From Steinernema hermaphroditum (lineage: Eukaryota > Nematoda > Chromadorea > Rhabditida > Steinernematidae): a DNA stretch of 64,000 nucleotides. The translations under genes and the position numbers were made by a program. A model generated the notes under the pieces. That model was not told where the DNA came from. It did not search any database and worked only from the letters and a program-made list of their open reading frames with translations. The stretch spans positions 7,588,769 through 7,652,768 of the forward strand of contig CM059624.1 in NCBI GenBank assembly GCA_030435675.1. The letters are read 5' to 3'. Numbering within the stretch: position 1 is the stretch's first letter; each line of letters opens with the position of its first letter. Positions 9,716-20,100 of this stretch are shown here, piece by piece.

Positions 9716-12700
9716 ATGGTGCTCACGACGGTCCTCTCCATGCTCCGCTACGTCGGCGAGTCCGAGGACAAGGACTTCGTCGACCGGCTCCACAGCTACT
9801 TCACCTCCAACATCCTCATAGCCCTTGCCGTGCTAGTCAGCTTTAAGGTACCTGAACCCTACCGGACACGGGCAATGCGAACGAAATTCAGCAATTCGGA
9901 GGGAAACCGATCGAGTGTCTCGTGCCCGACCTCTTCACGAGTTCTTGGGAACAGGTGAGCTTCTTCTTCAGAGGGTGTGCTGATAGCGTAAATGTTAAAA
10001 AGGATTAAATTTATGAGATTTGGAGATTATTTATTGGGTAAAAGAAGTGTTCGAGCATCTTCTCGCAACGTCTTCCTGGGGAGCGCGTGACAGTGTTTGC
10101 ATTTCTGTGCTCAAAAATCGCGTCACAGCGATTCCTATATGCCCCTACGATTTACAGTTATAGAAGACGAATTTGATAGTCTTTTTTTCCATTCATGCTC
10201 CCCTGGAACCATGGTTGTGTATCCTTCCCATGAAGCATCACCAAATTACAAAACCTCAGAGTTGGCGGTGACTCAGCGGGCAAGAGCACCAGAGTCCAGC
10301 TCCGTCTTTCCGTTCCTCGGCGTCGGCGCCTTTGTCCGACTCGTTTACTTTGCGTCCATCGCCTTCTGTAATGGGATCGTCGAAAACTCACAATATTTGC
10401 CCCTCGCAAATTCATCATGTTTTGTCCCCTTTGATCCGGAGTCGACCGGCGGCGACCCTTCTGCGCCTTCTCCGGTCATGAACGTGCTCAACGCCGTCGT
10501 CAACTACGGTCCCTTCGCCTTTGGCGACCCCCTCGCCCTCTCCGACGCCGTCTACTTCCTGAACACCTATGTGACGAGCAACTCTCTCGTCGTCCTCTCC
10601 TTTATCACTTCCTACAAGCAGTTCACTCATCCCATTGAGTGTCTCGTCCCCGACAGTATCCCTTTCGATGGCAGTCAGAAAGTTCGTTTTCCCGATCATA
10701 CCAATTTGATCTTTTGACCTGGGTGAAGGCGCAAAAGGGTCGCCCCAGATTCTATATACGAGTTAATACTCAACGGCTAAGACCATATAGAGCAACTAGA
10801 AAGATGCATACCGTAGTCACTAATAAATGCTTCTTGTCCAAGAAGGGGTCTTTCATTTGTGTTCCCAGTGATCGGTCGGGTCGTCCACTCGCTCTCTCTG
10901 AGGCTGTCTGGGGCCGACTGAGTTGAGTGAGCGGTCGTTCTCATCCGTCATTGTTGGTTGCATAGTGATCGCCCCGGCTCCCAGAAGGCCTGGAACACCA
11001 GGGAGCCGTAGTTCCAACGTCTTGCCAAGAAGCCCGTCACTGCCGCCCGACTCCACCCGCGCCGCCAGAGAAGCCGAAGAAGCGTTACAACTCCGAAGTC
11101 TGTGCCGCCAGCTGCCTTGATGGTTCCCGGTTTGCCCGTTGTGCTCCACCGACGCGTTTCGCCCAGATGCCGTTCTTCGCCCGTGCTGCCCGCGGAAGCC
11201 GCCGAAGAAGCTTCTCAACTCCGACGTCCGCGCTGCCACCCGAGCTGAAGATGGGCTTGCTGTGTTCTACTGTCTCCGGGGTCAACTCTTCGCCTCTCTG
11301 ATGCCCGCGCACACTAATGGGATCGTCGCCTTCTACTCTGATGCTGTGCCCTGCGCCGAAGCCAGAAGACCGACGACTACGGAGTGACAATGTGGTTTTT
11401 TTTGTGCATATATATGACGTCTCGCAAGGCGTAAGCCTTAGATACGAGAAATAAACTGGCAAACTGGTAAACTGTCCAAGAAGTATCTGTCCCAGTGGGC
11501 CCTCACTCCCATCCACTTTTCAGTATGCGGAGAACTACTGCTGGGCGCAGGACACCTACTACGTACCAATGGCCCACACGGTGGCCGACCTCGACGCCGC
11601 CGACCGCAGCAAGAAGAAGATCAGCTACTACCAGTGGGTGCCCTTCTTCCTCCTCATCGAAGCCGCTTGCTTCCGATTGCCCTGTATCCTCTGGAAGTAC
11701 CTATCGGGACACTCAGGTGGGTCGTGTTGTCCCTACCGTAATCGTCTTTCTGCGTTTAGGGATCAAAGTGAACGAGATCCTCAAACTAGCCTCCGATCCC
11801 AATAACATCAAGAAGGACATAAAACAGTCCAACATCCACGCCCTAACCGTCCATCTGAAGGTAATTCGTTTGTCCTTTCGAGAACACACTTACCGTGTTC
11901 TCCAGGGCGCCCTTCGATTCCACCGCCGAATAAAGAAGAAAGAGATCAAACCACACCAGATCCTCCGTTTCTTCAACCTACCGTACTCCGCCTACTTCGT
12001 CACTGCCACTTATCTCCTCATAAAAATCGTCTATCTTGTAAATGTCGCCCTGCAACTCCTCGTCCTGAACAAGTAAGCACCGCCTACCGTAGCCTTCCCT
12101 GAGAAGTGCTCTTAGGTTTCTCGAGACGGACAAGTACTCATGGTACGGCTTCGGGGCGCTCCTCGACCTCGTCAACGGGAAGACGTGGGAGACTTCGGGT
12201 ATCTTCCCTCGCGTCACTCTCTGCGACTTCGACGTGAGTCTCCGACTGCTAGGGCTGCGCAAAAAGAGGCTTTTAGGTACGGGTGATGGGTAACGTGCAA
12301 GAGCACACTATCCAGTGCGTGCTCACCATCAACATCTTTAATGAAAAGATCTTCGTCTTCCTCTGGTTCTGGTGAGTTCTCTTCGTATCTCGCGCCAGTC
12401 CCTCTTCTAGGTACATGAGCCTTTTCGTGGTGACCTTCGGAAGTCTCCTCTACTGGCTCTTCGTCACCGTACTCCCCTTCCCCAACAGAAGGTTTATCAA
12501 CCGGCATCTGGAGATGAGCGAGATGCCCTTCGACTCGTCGAATCCCGAGAACGCGGAGCAGGTGAAGCGCTTCATCGACACGTTCCTCAAGAGCGACGGC
12601 GTCTTCGTCATCCGGATGCTCACCATGCACACGGGGGTCATCTTCGGCACCGACCTCGTCACCTCTCTCTTCCGCTCCATCTTCCACCTTGACGCCGACG

Positions 12701-13068
12701 AGATGAGGCTCAAGAGGAGCAACTCGGTCGCCGATATTCCCGTCCTGCGTGAGTGCTCATAGGTTCTGTTCGTATCTGATGGATTTTTAGCCGAATCCGA
12801 GAAGAACGCCTCCACGAAGGCGACGTTGGACAATGAGGCCAACGCGACCGCTCTGCGGCTGCGACGTTTCGAGGGGAAGACGGACCCTGTGGCGAGGTCC
12901 GAACGAGAGCATCTGGTGCCCCCGCCACCACCCCCGAAGTCTCACCTCAAGGGGACGCTGTCCTCCTTCGCGTCTCCCGTCAAGACGAGCACGGTCAACG
13001 AGTACAGTGCGATAGGGCCGAAGAAGGTCGACGTGCCTACAGTACCCAATTCCCGATCGCCATACTAA
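9716..13068 (+). CDS. inx-10: Innexin gap-junction protein, INX-10-like
   Basis: Four-pass gap-junction channel subunit. Nine exons (9716-9847, 9892-9954, 11524-11716, 11760-11860, 11906-12072, 12116-12233, 12277-12371, 12411-12748, 12791-13068) give 494 residues with consistent phases. The start [27 protein letters not shown] in front of TM1, and ECLVPD...[13 protein letters not shown] (extracellular loop 1, Cys53 and Cys71) are typical. [10 protein letters not shown] near residues 98-107 is the innexin signature. Loop 2 has [15 protein letters not shown] and HTIQC, with a span at the junction [11 protein letters not shown]. The cytoplasmic tail has a proline run (VPPPPPPK). The wording resembles C. 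elegans INX-10 as remembered. Intron 2 is 1,569 bases, far larger than the others, and carries an alternative N-terminal exon. Poly(A) signal AATAAA is at 13087. Confidence 0.95.
10478..10681 (+). CDS. Candidate alternative first coding exon of the INX-10-like innexin
   Basis: Lies inside intron 2 of the innexin. From ATG 10478 it encodes 68 codons: [11 protein letters not shown], then [20 protein letters not shown] (pre-TM1 and TM1), then [15 protein letters not shown], matching the segment of normal exons 1 plus 2 that ends ECLVPD. The exon ends AAA with a GTTCGT donor in phase 0, exactly what is needed to join exon 3 at 11524 (YAENYCW). The loop-1 cysteine is kept, but the SSWEQ stretch is replaced by IPFDGSQK. 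The segment matching exons 1-2 has no intron, so it may come from a retro- or partial duplication. Coding potential is plausible; expression is not shown. Confidence 0.6.
10682..11523. repeat. Remainder of innexin intron 2 with a degenerate internal duplication
   Basis: Noncoding, between the alternative exon and exon 3. Two related segments, about 11068-11108 and 11189-11236, share the pattern GAAGCCG(CCG)AAGAAGC followed by CAACTCCGA and a GCTGCC/GTGCCGCC end. This suggests an old local tandem duplication of roughly 120 bases. TACCGTA occurs at about 10809. No further exon is recognised. Confidence 0.45.
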
Positions 13069-13132
13069 GAGTTTATTATTAAGTGAAATAAAGATCACAG
13101 ATGACGAGGGATATTACAGGGATCGGAGGCCG

Positions 13133-13419
13133 TCAGGGGAAGAGACGTCGTACGGCTTTGTCAATGAGGATCTGGTGGAGGAAGACGAAAAAGAGAAGCA
13201 CACAGACAAGGCACATGATGGCCGAGACGAAAATGAGATAACCTGAAGGGATACGGTCGTCCAAGGACAGGAAGGGTACGCCTTACCTTTTGGCACTTCT
13301 TCAATGGGCAGATCTAAGTCGTCCGGGTCGCGTCGACTTTCGCCATCGTCCTCCATTGAATTGATCGAAGAAGAAGACATCGCGGAGGAGATCGGCATCA
13401 GGGGATAGTCTCCAGCCAT
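13133..13419 (-). CDS. Small single-span membrane protein, 80 aa, unknown function
   Basis: Two exons, 13287-13419 and 13133-13242, joined by a 44-base intron (GTAAGG...CCCTTCAG) in phase 1, encode 80 residues. The N-terminal half is cytosol-like and acidic (MAGDYPLMPISS, MEDDGESRRDPDDLDLPIEE). One strongly hydrophobic span follows (IFVSAIMCLVCVLLFFVFL), then a short basic tail HQILIDKAVRRLFP. This fits a tail-anchored or type III micro-membrane protein. I do not recognise a family. A 3' splice site (TTTGGCTTTCCAG) lies 27 bases before the ATG; an upstream frame starting MFPERRHRRGG near 13599 does not join in frame, so the ATG at 13419 is preferred. It converges on the innexin, with stop codons 64 bases apart. 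Confidence 0.65.
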
Positions 13420-16400
13420 TGGAGGACCCTTCGGCAGAGGAGTGACCTGGAAAGCCAAATGAGAAAAGGAGAAGCGATCGCGGAGATTCACGGAAAAGAC
13501 AAAAACAAACAACCTTCCGATCTCATCGATTGCCAAAGGGAGAGTTCGTTTGCGCCGAGGACAGTAGCCTCCTCGCCGATGGCGACGCTCGGGAAACACA
13601 TATTCCCAGAGGCGCCTCGATGGGGTGATTCGGTCAGATCAGCTCGGCGGAGTGAGCGGAAAGAAGTGTGGCGTTTCGCGCCGCTCTGAGTGACTCAGGG
13701 GGATGGGAAAGGAGATGATAAGCTCTGAATGGTCCGAGGCTGGGAACTCCGGCGCAAAAGGGTCACAGAAGTAACGCCTCTGCACCAAATTCTGCAAATT
13801 CTGTCGAGATTAGCATGTTTCGACGCGTGGCGTCGGCGGCTTACAGTGTAAGGACCTATTAGGTCACAGCTGTGCAAGTTGGTGTCGAACAGCGGAGGCC
13901 GCTGCACGACCACAGATCGTTCTTTCAGAAGCTGATAGAGGGGGAAGTAGCAGAAGAAGATGGTGGGAGACATGACGGTGACCTGTAAGAAGAAGCCGAG
14001 AAGAATCGCGACTGACCACTGGGACAGCCTCGTTTAGAAAGAACCCACTTTGCCGCTGACTTCAATTAGCCTTAATATGCCTAAACATTTGAACTCCGGG
14101 GAGCTCATGACAGAATAGAACGAATACTGTAGCAAGAAAAAGGACCGCTAATCAGCGGAATTTCAAAAAAGGACAAAAGAGAAGACTCTTGTTTGCGCAC
14201 TGATTTGACGTGTTGTAACAGAGTGTGGAAGACCGTTGAATGCCGCCATCGTCCCCTCAACCATTCTGAAGCTTCTTTCGATTCCTAGAGGATCGTCTTT
14301 CAAGCTGCCGGGGAATAACTAACTTTATCTCCGCCAGAGTGCTCCGACAGCAAACTACAAACGACGCCGCCGACGGAAAGGCGATCAGCTGACTCAACTT
14401 GGTGCACTCCCCATGAAGCGAGATCTGAGGAACTTTCGCTACTTGACGATAATCAGGATGCTCTATATTGGCGCTGCTCTAATGGGTGGTTATGCCCACG
14501 GACTTCACTCGACTAGTACCTTTGGGATGAGCGTTATCATCTACTAAACGAATCCATGTTTTCTTCAAAAATCCTTCAAAAATCTCAAAAAGAGGGAAAG
14601 GCTATTGAGTATAAGGACCTCAAGAATACAAGGAAAAGGAGGAACAAGATGTGCAAAGATTCGCAAAAGCTGAGTGAGACGAGAAGCCCCTATATCCTCC
14701 TCACATTTTGGCTCTTGTGCATACCTCGTATAGGCCCCACATATCTCTGCATGGGCGTCGCCTGTACCGCTCGAAAGAGAATCCTATCGACGAACACTCC
14801 ATTTATTATGCGAGAACTCTCCATTTTGGCCTAATGTCGGTGTGACTTGGTCCATTCGGGCTCCACACTTCTCCATTGTTTGTTAGCACACCTCGGGACA
14901 GCACAAAGTTCGCTTTTAAACCTCCTGGCCGACGGCTTTATAGCCTTGTGATGCACCTGGGAGACGAAAGCGCCATCCACCGTAATTTAACGAGCACTTT
15001 CCCTCAAATCGCACTTTTTGCTTTTCGGTGTTATCATTAGAATAATTTTCTGCTTGAATGTCTCTCGTCGCATAAACAACGAGAACTCACACTCACAGCT
15101 TCTTCCTCCCGAGACGATGAGCTTCTCGAGAGCGTTCAGAAAAGGCGACTTGTCCCTTTCCTGTACTGGAATCCATCTGGCTCCCCTTCGGTTCCTCTGC
15201 CCGAAATCCAACTACACGAACGGTTTCGCCTCTCGACTATTCAGCTAATCGAATCGGAGAAGTCCGCCGAAAACACCCCCAAATTATTCCGATTTATGCA
15301 TCTTCGGAGGGCGGAGTCCGTCCCCAGGTGAGGCGCCGTGTTTTCTCCGAATCGGACGCTTCTCGGGACCACTTTGTGACATCGGATCTCCTTGTATTCC
15401 GCGGCCCTCTTCCGGAAAGTCACTCCGCAAACAAAGGGAGACGCGCGTGATTCCCCTCTCTCGCGTGGCCTTCCGTGTCCCACCCACCGAGCCTCTTTTT
15501 GTGCGCCTCTGTGACGCGGGTCCCGTGATCCTCAGGGGTGCACGGGGCGTGCAGACGCTGTCGGCGGTCTTTTGTAAAAATTAGACGAGAAAAACGAGTG
15601 ATTATTCGGCGAAGATGCGCCGAGTGCGTGGAGAGGAGGGAAGGCGGGAGCGCGAGTCGTCGCCGCCGGCGGAGACGACGAAAGGTGTCAACGCAGGAAG
15701 TTGCAGAGTCGCCGCTTCGCCGAATCCTCTGGAAGACGAGCCTCGTGAAGCCCTTGGAGTGAAGATGGTCGAGCAGAAGGTGAGTCGGGTCTTCGAGGGC
15801 ATGTCGGGGCGCTCCTTTCCTATAAGTGTCACGTGATCGAGAATTACGGTTCGGGGAAGGTTCAATGAAACTAGCTCTGAAGTGACTTTGCGGTGTTGGG
15901 GCGTCTGATTTGCATAAAAAATGGATCGATCCACTTTAATTAAGTCTCTTTCGATTCCAGTTCTTCTTTTTTTTTCGAAAAAAATACCTAGCTTCGAGAT
16001 GTGTGATGAGCCACGATTGTGTGCGGTGATTCGCGACATCGAGGGGGATTTTACATCTAGAGCGCCTCAAAAAAGGATGAATCACATTGAAATGAGACGG
16101 AAAAGGCTGCAATATTCATCGAAAGGGCCGTTTGATGTGACTAATGCATTTAGGCTACGTTTGAGAATAATTATAGCTTTTCTCGTTTTTTCGACCTTTC
16201 CACCACCTGACAGAGTTCTCGCCGAACAAGTCGTTTGTTATCCGAGGGCCACCCGCAGCGATCCGCTGTCAAGGCGTTGTATCAGCTATGGTAGAGCACA
16301 TCTGAAAGACCAGAAGCGGCGATTAAGTGATTTCTATCTAAGAATATTTTGGAATAACTTCCGGGTCCTGTTTTTCTTTCATTGATGCAATTTATGGCCT

Positions 16401-17818
16401 TCTCCAAAAACAGACGGTGTTCACAATGAGATTATTCGGCTTTTCAGAAGGCCTCTGAAAAGGCGGCCATGTGAAAAGGAAGTGAAAAGGCTCTTTTAAT
16501 GATCAATCGAACTGACTCCTTCTTCTTCCTCCAAAGTTCGTTTTCCAAAATTAAGGCGATCACCTGGCGAGCATTCCGTGTCCACGAGACGGGTCACAAC
16601 TTTTCGAACTTCGCCAAAGTACAAGTACTTTCTGAAAGCCCGCGGCACCCGCGGTGGCTTCCTTTTTGTGGCCACCTGCAGCTGTCTGCAGCGGCACTTT
16701 GATTGATGACCCATCGCGATGACCTCGACGATCATCGACTGCCAGCTGAGTTCCGATCCGTACTCCGGGGTTTATCGAATTCTGCGAGGAGACGTCGGGA
16801 CACGGCGCCGTCGCCTCGGGCACAAAGAGACGAAAAAACAAACAATTTGGGAAAACTCTTAGGCGTAGAACTCACGAAGGGGGTCTCCCCTCCGATTCTT
16901 CCGAGAGTTTTGATTGCTTTCTGCAGGGGAACGTTTCAAGTCCAAGTAACTTCTAATACGACGGATCATCGCTTTACTTTTTTCACAGACCTATTCACGT
17001 AGAGAGATTTCCCACCGTGAATCACAAAATTAGAGAGAAATGACTAAATCACAGCATCCGTTTGAGTCAGAAAGACGTCCAGATTCCCGTGATGAGTCTG
17101 TGCATTTCGCTTTTTACGTCATGTATCACGCCATGGAAGATCTCTATTCTCATCCTGTACCGTCATAGACGGGTTCTAGGCCTGTTCTTCTGTATGCAGG
17201 ATTAAAGCGAGATCTCTAGCCCTTCTGTCGTTGCCTAAAGACACACACGGAAATGATTGTTCTCGACATATTCACAAAAGAATGAAAATGTGCGTGAAGT
17301 TTATAGGTTTCACTTTGATGATCTGCTCAAAACCAATCGGCCACTTACGGAGCGTTTGTTTTTAAAGTCCATTACGAGAAATGAATCCTGACAGCGAACT
17401 AAATGGTCTCTTTGGTGCAATGATCACTCTGGATCCGATGGTTCCGATGGGTGCTCTCATAATCCTCTTTTCAAAATGACAGGAACTATCGATTCGAACA
17501 AATGGCGTTGCAAAACTACAAATTGTATCGTCCAAGTGGCTTATGGTAACCGAAATCTGCCACTGCATGTCATGCAGAAGGATTCCATTAGCTCTGCATC
17601 ACTTCTGACTTTTCGCATTTTTGTTTCGACGCCCCTTTCCTAATGGATCCTTTCCTTTCAAAAGTGATTCAACGGACCTTTTATGTCTTCTTCTTTTTCC
17701 GTCCTAAAAGAGGCGTTTGGTCCTCGGCCTCTAAATTCGGCGCTTTTTCAGAAGTAGTTCGGAAAGAACGAGAAACGGCTTCACTCACCAGACTAACCTC
17801 CCTGTTTAGAAGTACACG
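13420..17818. other. Intergenic region upstream of the first SLC49-like gene
   Basis: No certain gene. Noted contents: a candidate first exon at 15765-15779; an imperfect 23-base palindrome at about 16441-16463 (CTTTTCAGAAGGCCTCTGAAAAG); and a T9/A7 stretch around TTTTCGAAAA near 15970. Reading frames up to about 150 codons lack family features. Confidence 0.5.
15765..15779 (+). other. Possible upstream coding exon (MVEQK) of SLC49-like gene 1
   Basis: ATGGTCGAGCAGAAG is followed directly by a strong donor GTGAGT. If spliced to the 3' splice site at 17810 it would join in phase 0 to codons leading into MVAISD of the transporter. The open frame continues upstream to 15615. Compatible phase has a one-in-three chance of arising at random, so this is only a candidate. 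Confidence 0.2.
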
Positions 17819-19686
17819 ATGGTCGCCATTAGCGACGCGGCCGCCCACTCGCCGCCCCACAAGATCTACAAAGTGTACCCTCAGAGATGGTTCGTCCTCG
17901 TCACCGTCTGTCTTCTGGCCCTCTCCAACGCTACAGTAACCCCCAGTGCGCAAGCTCTCCTCTACAGCCTCTTACAGATCTGGATCTCCTACGTTCCCAT
18001 CACCGGCGCCGCCAACTCCTTCTACTGCGGCAACGCGACCTCCCAGGAGGCGTCCCAAGAAGGCGAGAAGTGCGACGTCATCTACTGGATGTCGCAGATC
18101 TTCCAGATCGTCGGCGTGCTCACCGGAATCCTCGGAATGTTCGTCACGGACAAGTACGGCATCAAACTCTCGGTATGTCAAGGAACGAGCTCCTTCGTCC
18201 TTACACCCTCCTTTCAGTGCCTGTTCGGATCGACGCTCAACTGCCTGGGCGCCCTGATCCGACTCTTCTCCGCGTTCAACTGGGTTCCCGTCGCGAACAG
18301 AAAGGTCGTCCTCTTCGTGGGACAGACGACTGCCGCCCTGGCGCAGAGCTTCTTCCTCTGTCTCTCCCCCAAAGTGGCCGAGTACTGGTTCCCCGAGCAC
18401 CAGCGCGCCCTCGCCAATGCCCTCAGCTTTGTCGGTGCGTCCCCTCCTACCGTATCCCCCCGCATCTCTCTCCGTTTCAGCGAATCCCCTCGGCGTTGCC
18501 GTGGGAACTCTCGTCCCGACGATCATCGTCGGCAGCGACGACTCCTCTCTCGTTCTCCTGGTGAGTACCGTATCCCTTCCCTGAACGAACGGACGCTTCC
18601 AGAACTCTCTGATCCTGGGTCTCGCCGTCATCGTGTTCGCCATGAGCATTTGCATGCGAAGCAGCCGGCCTCCGACGCCTCCTTCGGCCTCCATGGACAT
18701 GAGCAACTCGCCCGACTTCTTCACCGGTCTTGTCCTTCTCTTCCGGTAGGCCGGTCATTGTGGCTACCGTAACCCAGCGCCCTCTCAGGAACAAGTCCTT
18801 CTACATCCAGATGCTCACTTTCGGCTTCGCTTTCGCCCTCCAGTGGTCCGTCTTCGTCCTCGGCGACGCCATGTTCACTGAGCTCAACTACGTCGTCAGT
18901 TTCCCTTCCTAAGCACTAGGCTATCGTACCATTCAGGGCATCAGCGGCTACATCATGACCCTGTCGGCTGTCACCGGGTGCGTCTCCTCCATCGCCGCGG
19001 GCTTCGTCGTCGACCACACTAAGAAGTTCAACGAGGTCATCAAGTTCTGCTACATCGGAGGCGCCGTGTTCGCCGTCATCGCCAACATCGTATGTTCAGC
19101 CTCAGATCCCCTAACGCGCCTCGGTTCAGTTCCTGCGCCACAAGAAGGGTTCCGACTTCGACCTCGTCGTCTTCGTCTTCCTCTTCTCCATGATCGGCTT
19201 CTTCTGGATCCCTCCCTTCCCCATCGGCCTCGAGCTCGGCGTCGAGACGACCTTCCCCGTCGCCGAGGCCACCTCCTCCGGAGTCCTCGTCACTGCCGGG
19301 TAACTACCGTATCCTCAGTCCTCCTATTCATCCCATTCCAGTCAGCTTATGCTGTTCCTCCTCACCTTCTTGATGAACACAGCCGGCGAACTGAACTGGA
19401 TCTACGCTGACAAGCTGATTGGAGAGCCGCGCTATTTCGAGCGGAACTACCCACGTGAGCGCACTCCACCCCCTACAGTAACCCGTTGTCTTTAGTGGCC
19501 ATCGATCTCTGGACTCTCATCGCAATTTTCGCAGCTATCTTCACTTTCATTTCGCTCTGGCCGAGGTGAGACGCTACCGTACCCCTAATGTGACGAGTGG
19601 TGTTCAGATACCGAAGACTTGAGTTCGAAGAGAGTACGCTACTGGTGAAGAACGGAAACGGATGCGATTCCCTAGAGTCACGCTGA
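17819..19686 (+). CDS. MFS transporter, SLC49A3/MFSD7-like (paralogue 1)
   Basis: Twelve-span major facilitator protein close to SLC49A3 (FLVCR-related). Other SLC49 members carry heme or choline, so the substrate here is open. Eleven exons give 480 residues with all phases consistent: 17819-17935, 17978-18172, 18218-18434, 18481-18560, 18603-18745, 18789-18894, 18937-19089, 19130-19299, 19342-19454, 19496-19565, 19608-19686. Diagnostic pieces are YPQRWFVLVTVCLLALSNAT, GMFVTDKYGIKLS (MFS loop 2-3), SPKVAEYWFPEHQRALANAL, ANPLGVAVGT and GLELGVETTFPVAEATSSG. A 3' splice site (CTGTTTAG) eight bases before the ATG suggests spliced-leader addition. Seven of ten introns contain or span TACCGTA/TACAGTA. 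AATAAA follows near 19715. Confidence 0.93.
17936..19607 (+). repeat. TACNGTA heptamers repeated through the introns of SLC49-like gene 1
   Basis: Introns of 40-46 bases carry one heptamer each: TACAGTA across the first donor (17932-17938), then TACCGTA near 18449, 18566, 18764, 19304 and 19574, and TACAGTA near 19474. Intron 6 has the variant TATCGTA near 18923. Introns 2 and 7 have none. Most copies sit in a C-rich setting such as CTACCGTATCC. The function is unknown. Confidence 0.75.
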
Positions 19687-20100
19687 GATGTGTCTGTATA
19701 AATGTGACGCGTAATAAAAGTGATATTTTGTACTGCATTCCAATCACCATCCGCTAAAGTAGCCCCGCAGAGAGTCAAAATCACAACACAGAAGCCAGAA
19801 AGTTTAGACACTGTCTAGATCAGGGATGTGCGAAGCCCGGAGCCCGAAACTCCTTGGAAGTGAGTCTATCCAAGTCTAATGGTACATTCCAAACGGCTAT
19901 GCAATTGGGAAAAACTGGAGAAGCGCACTACGGGTGTCCGGATTCTGAAGGCGCTATATCACAGTTGAAGCCATTGGTCGATTGAATAATGCCGTTATTC
20001 AGGTTGTTCGGCAATGGCATTAGACTGACTGTGGGATAGTGTATCTCCCTTCCTTGTCCCTCAGAACAGACAGTTTTTCGGTTTGTGATTTTATTAACGA
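19687..20100. other. Convergent 3' region between SLC49-like genes 1 and 2
   Basis: Both neighbours end here. A plus-strand AATAAA near 19715 serves gene 1. TTTATT near 20089 reads AATAAA on the minus strand about 10 bases past the stop of gene 2. Nothing else is recognised. Confidence 0.6.

Noticed and set aside
11085..11516. 143-codon minus-strand frame in the innexin intron
   Set aside because: Explained by the locally duplicated GC-rich intron sequence; no domain or splice support.
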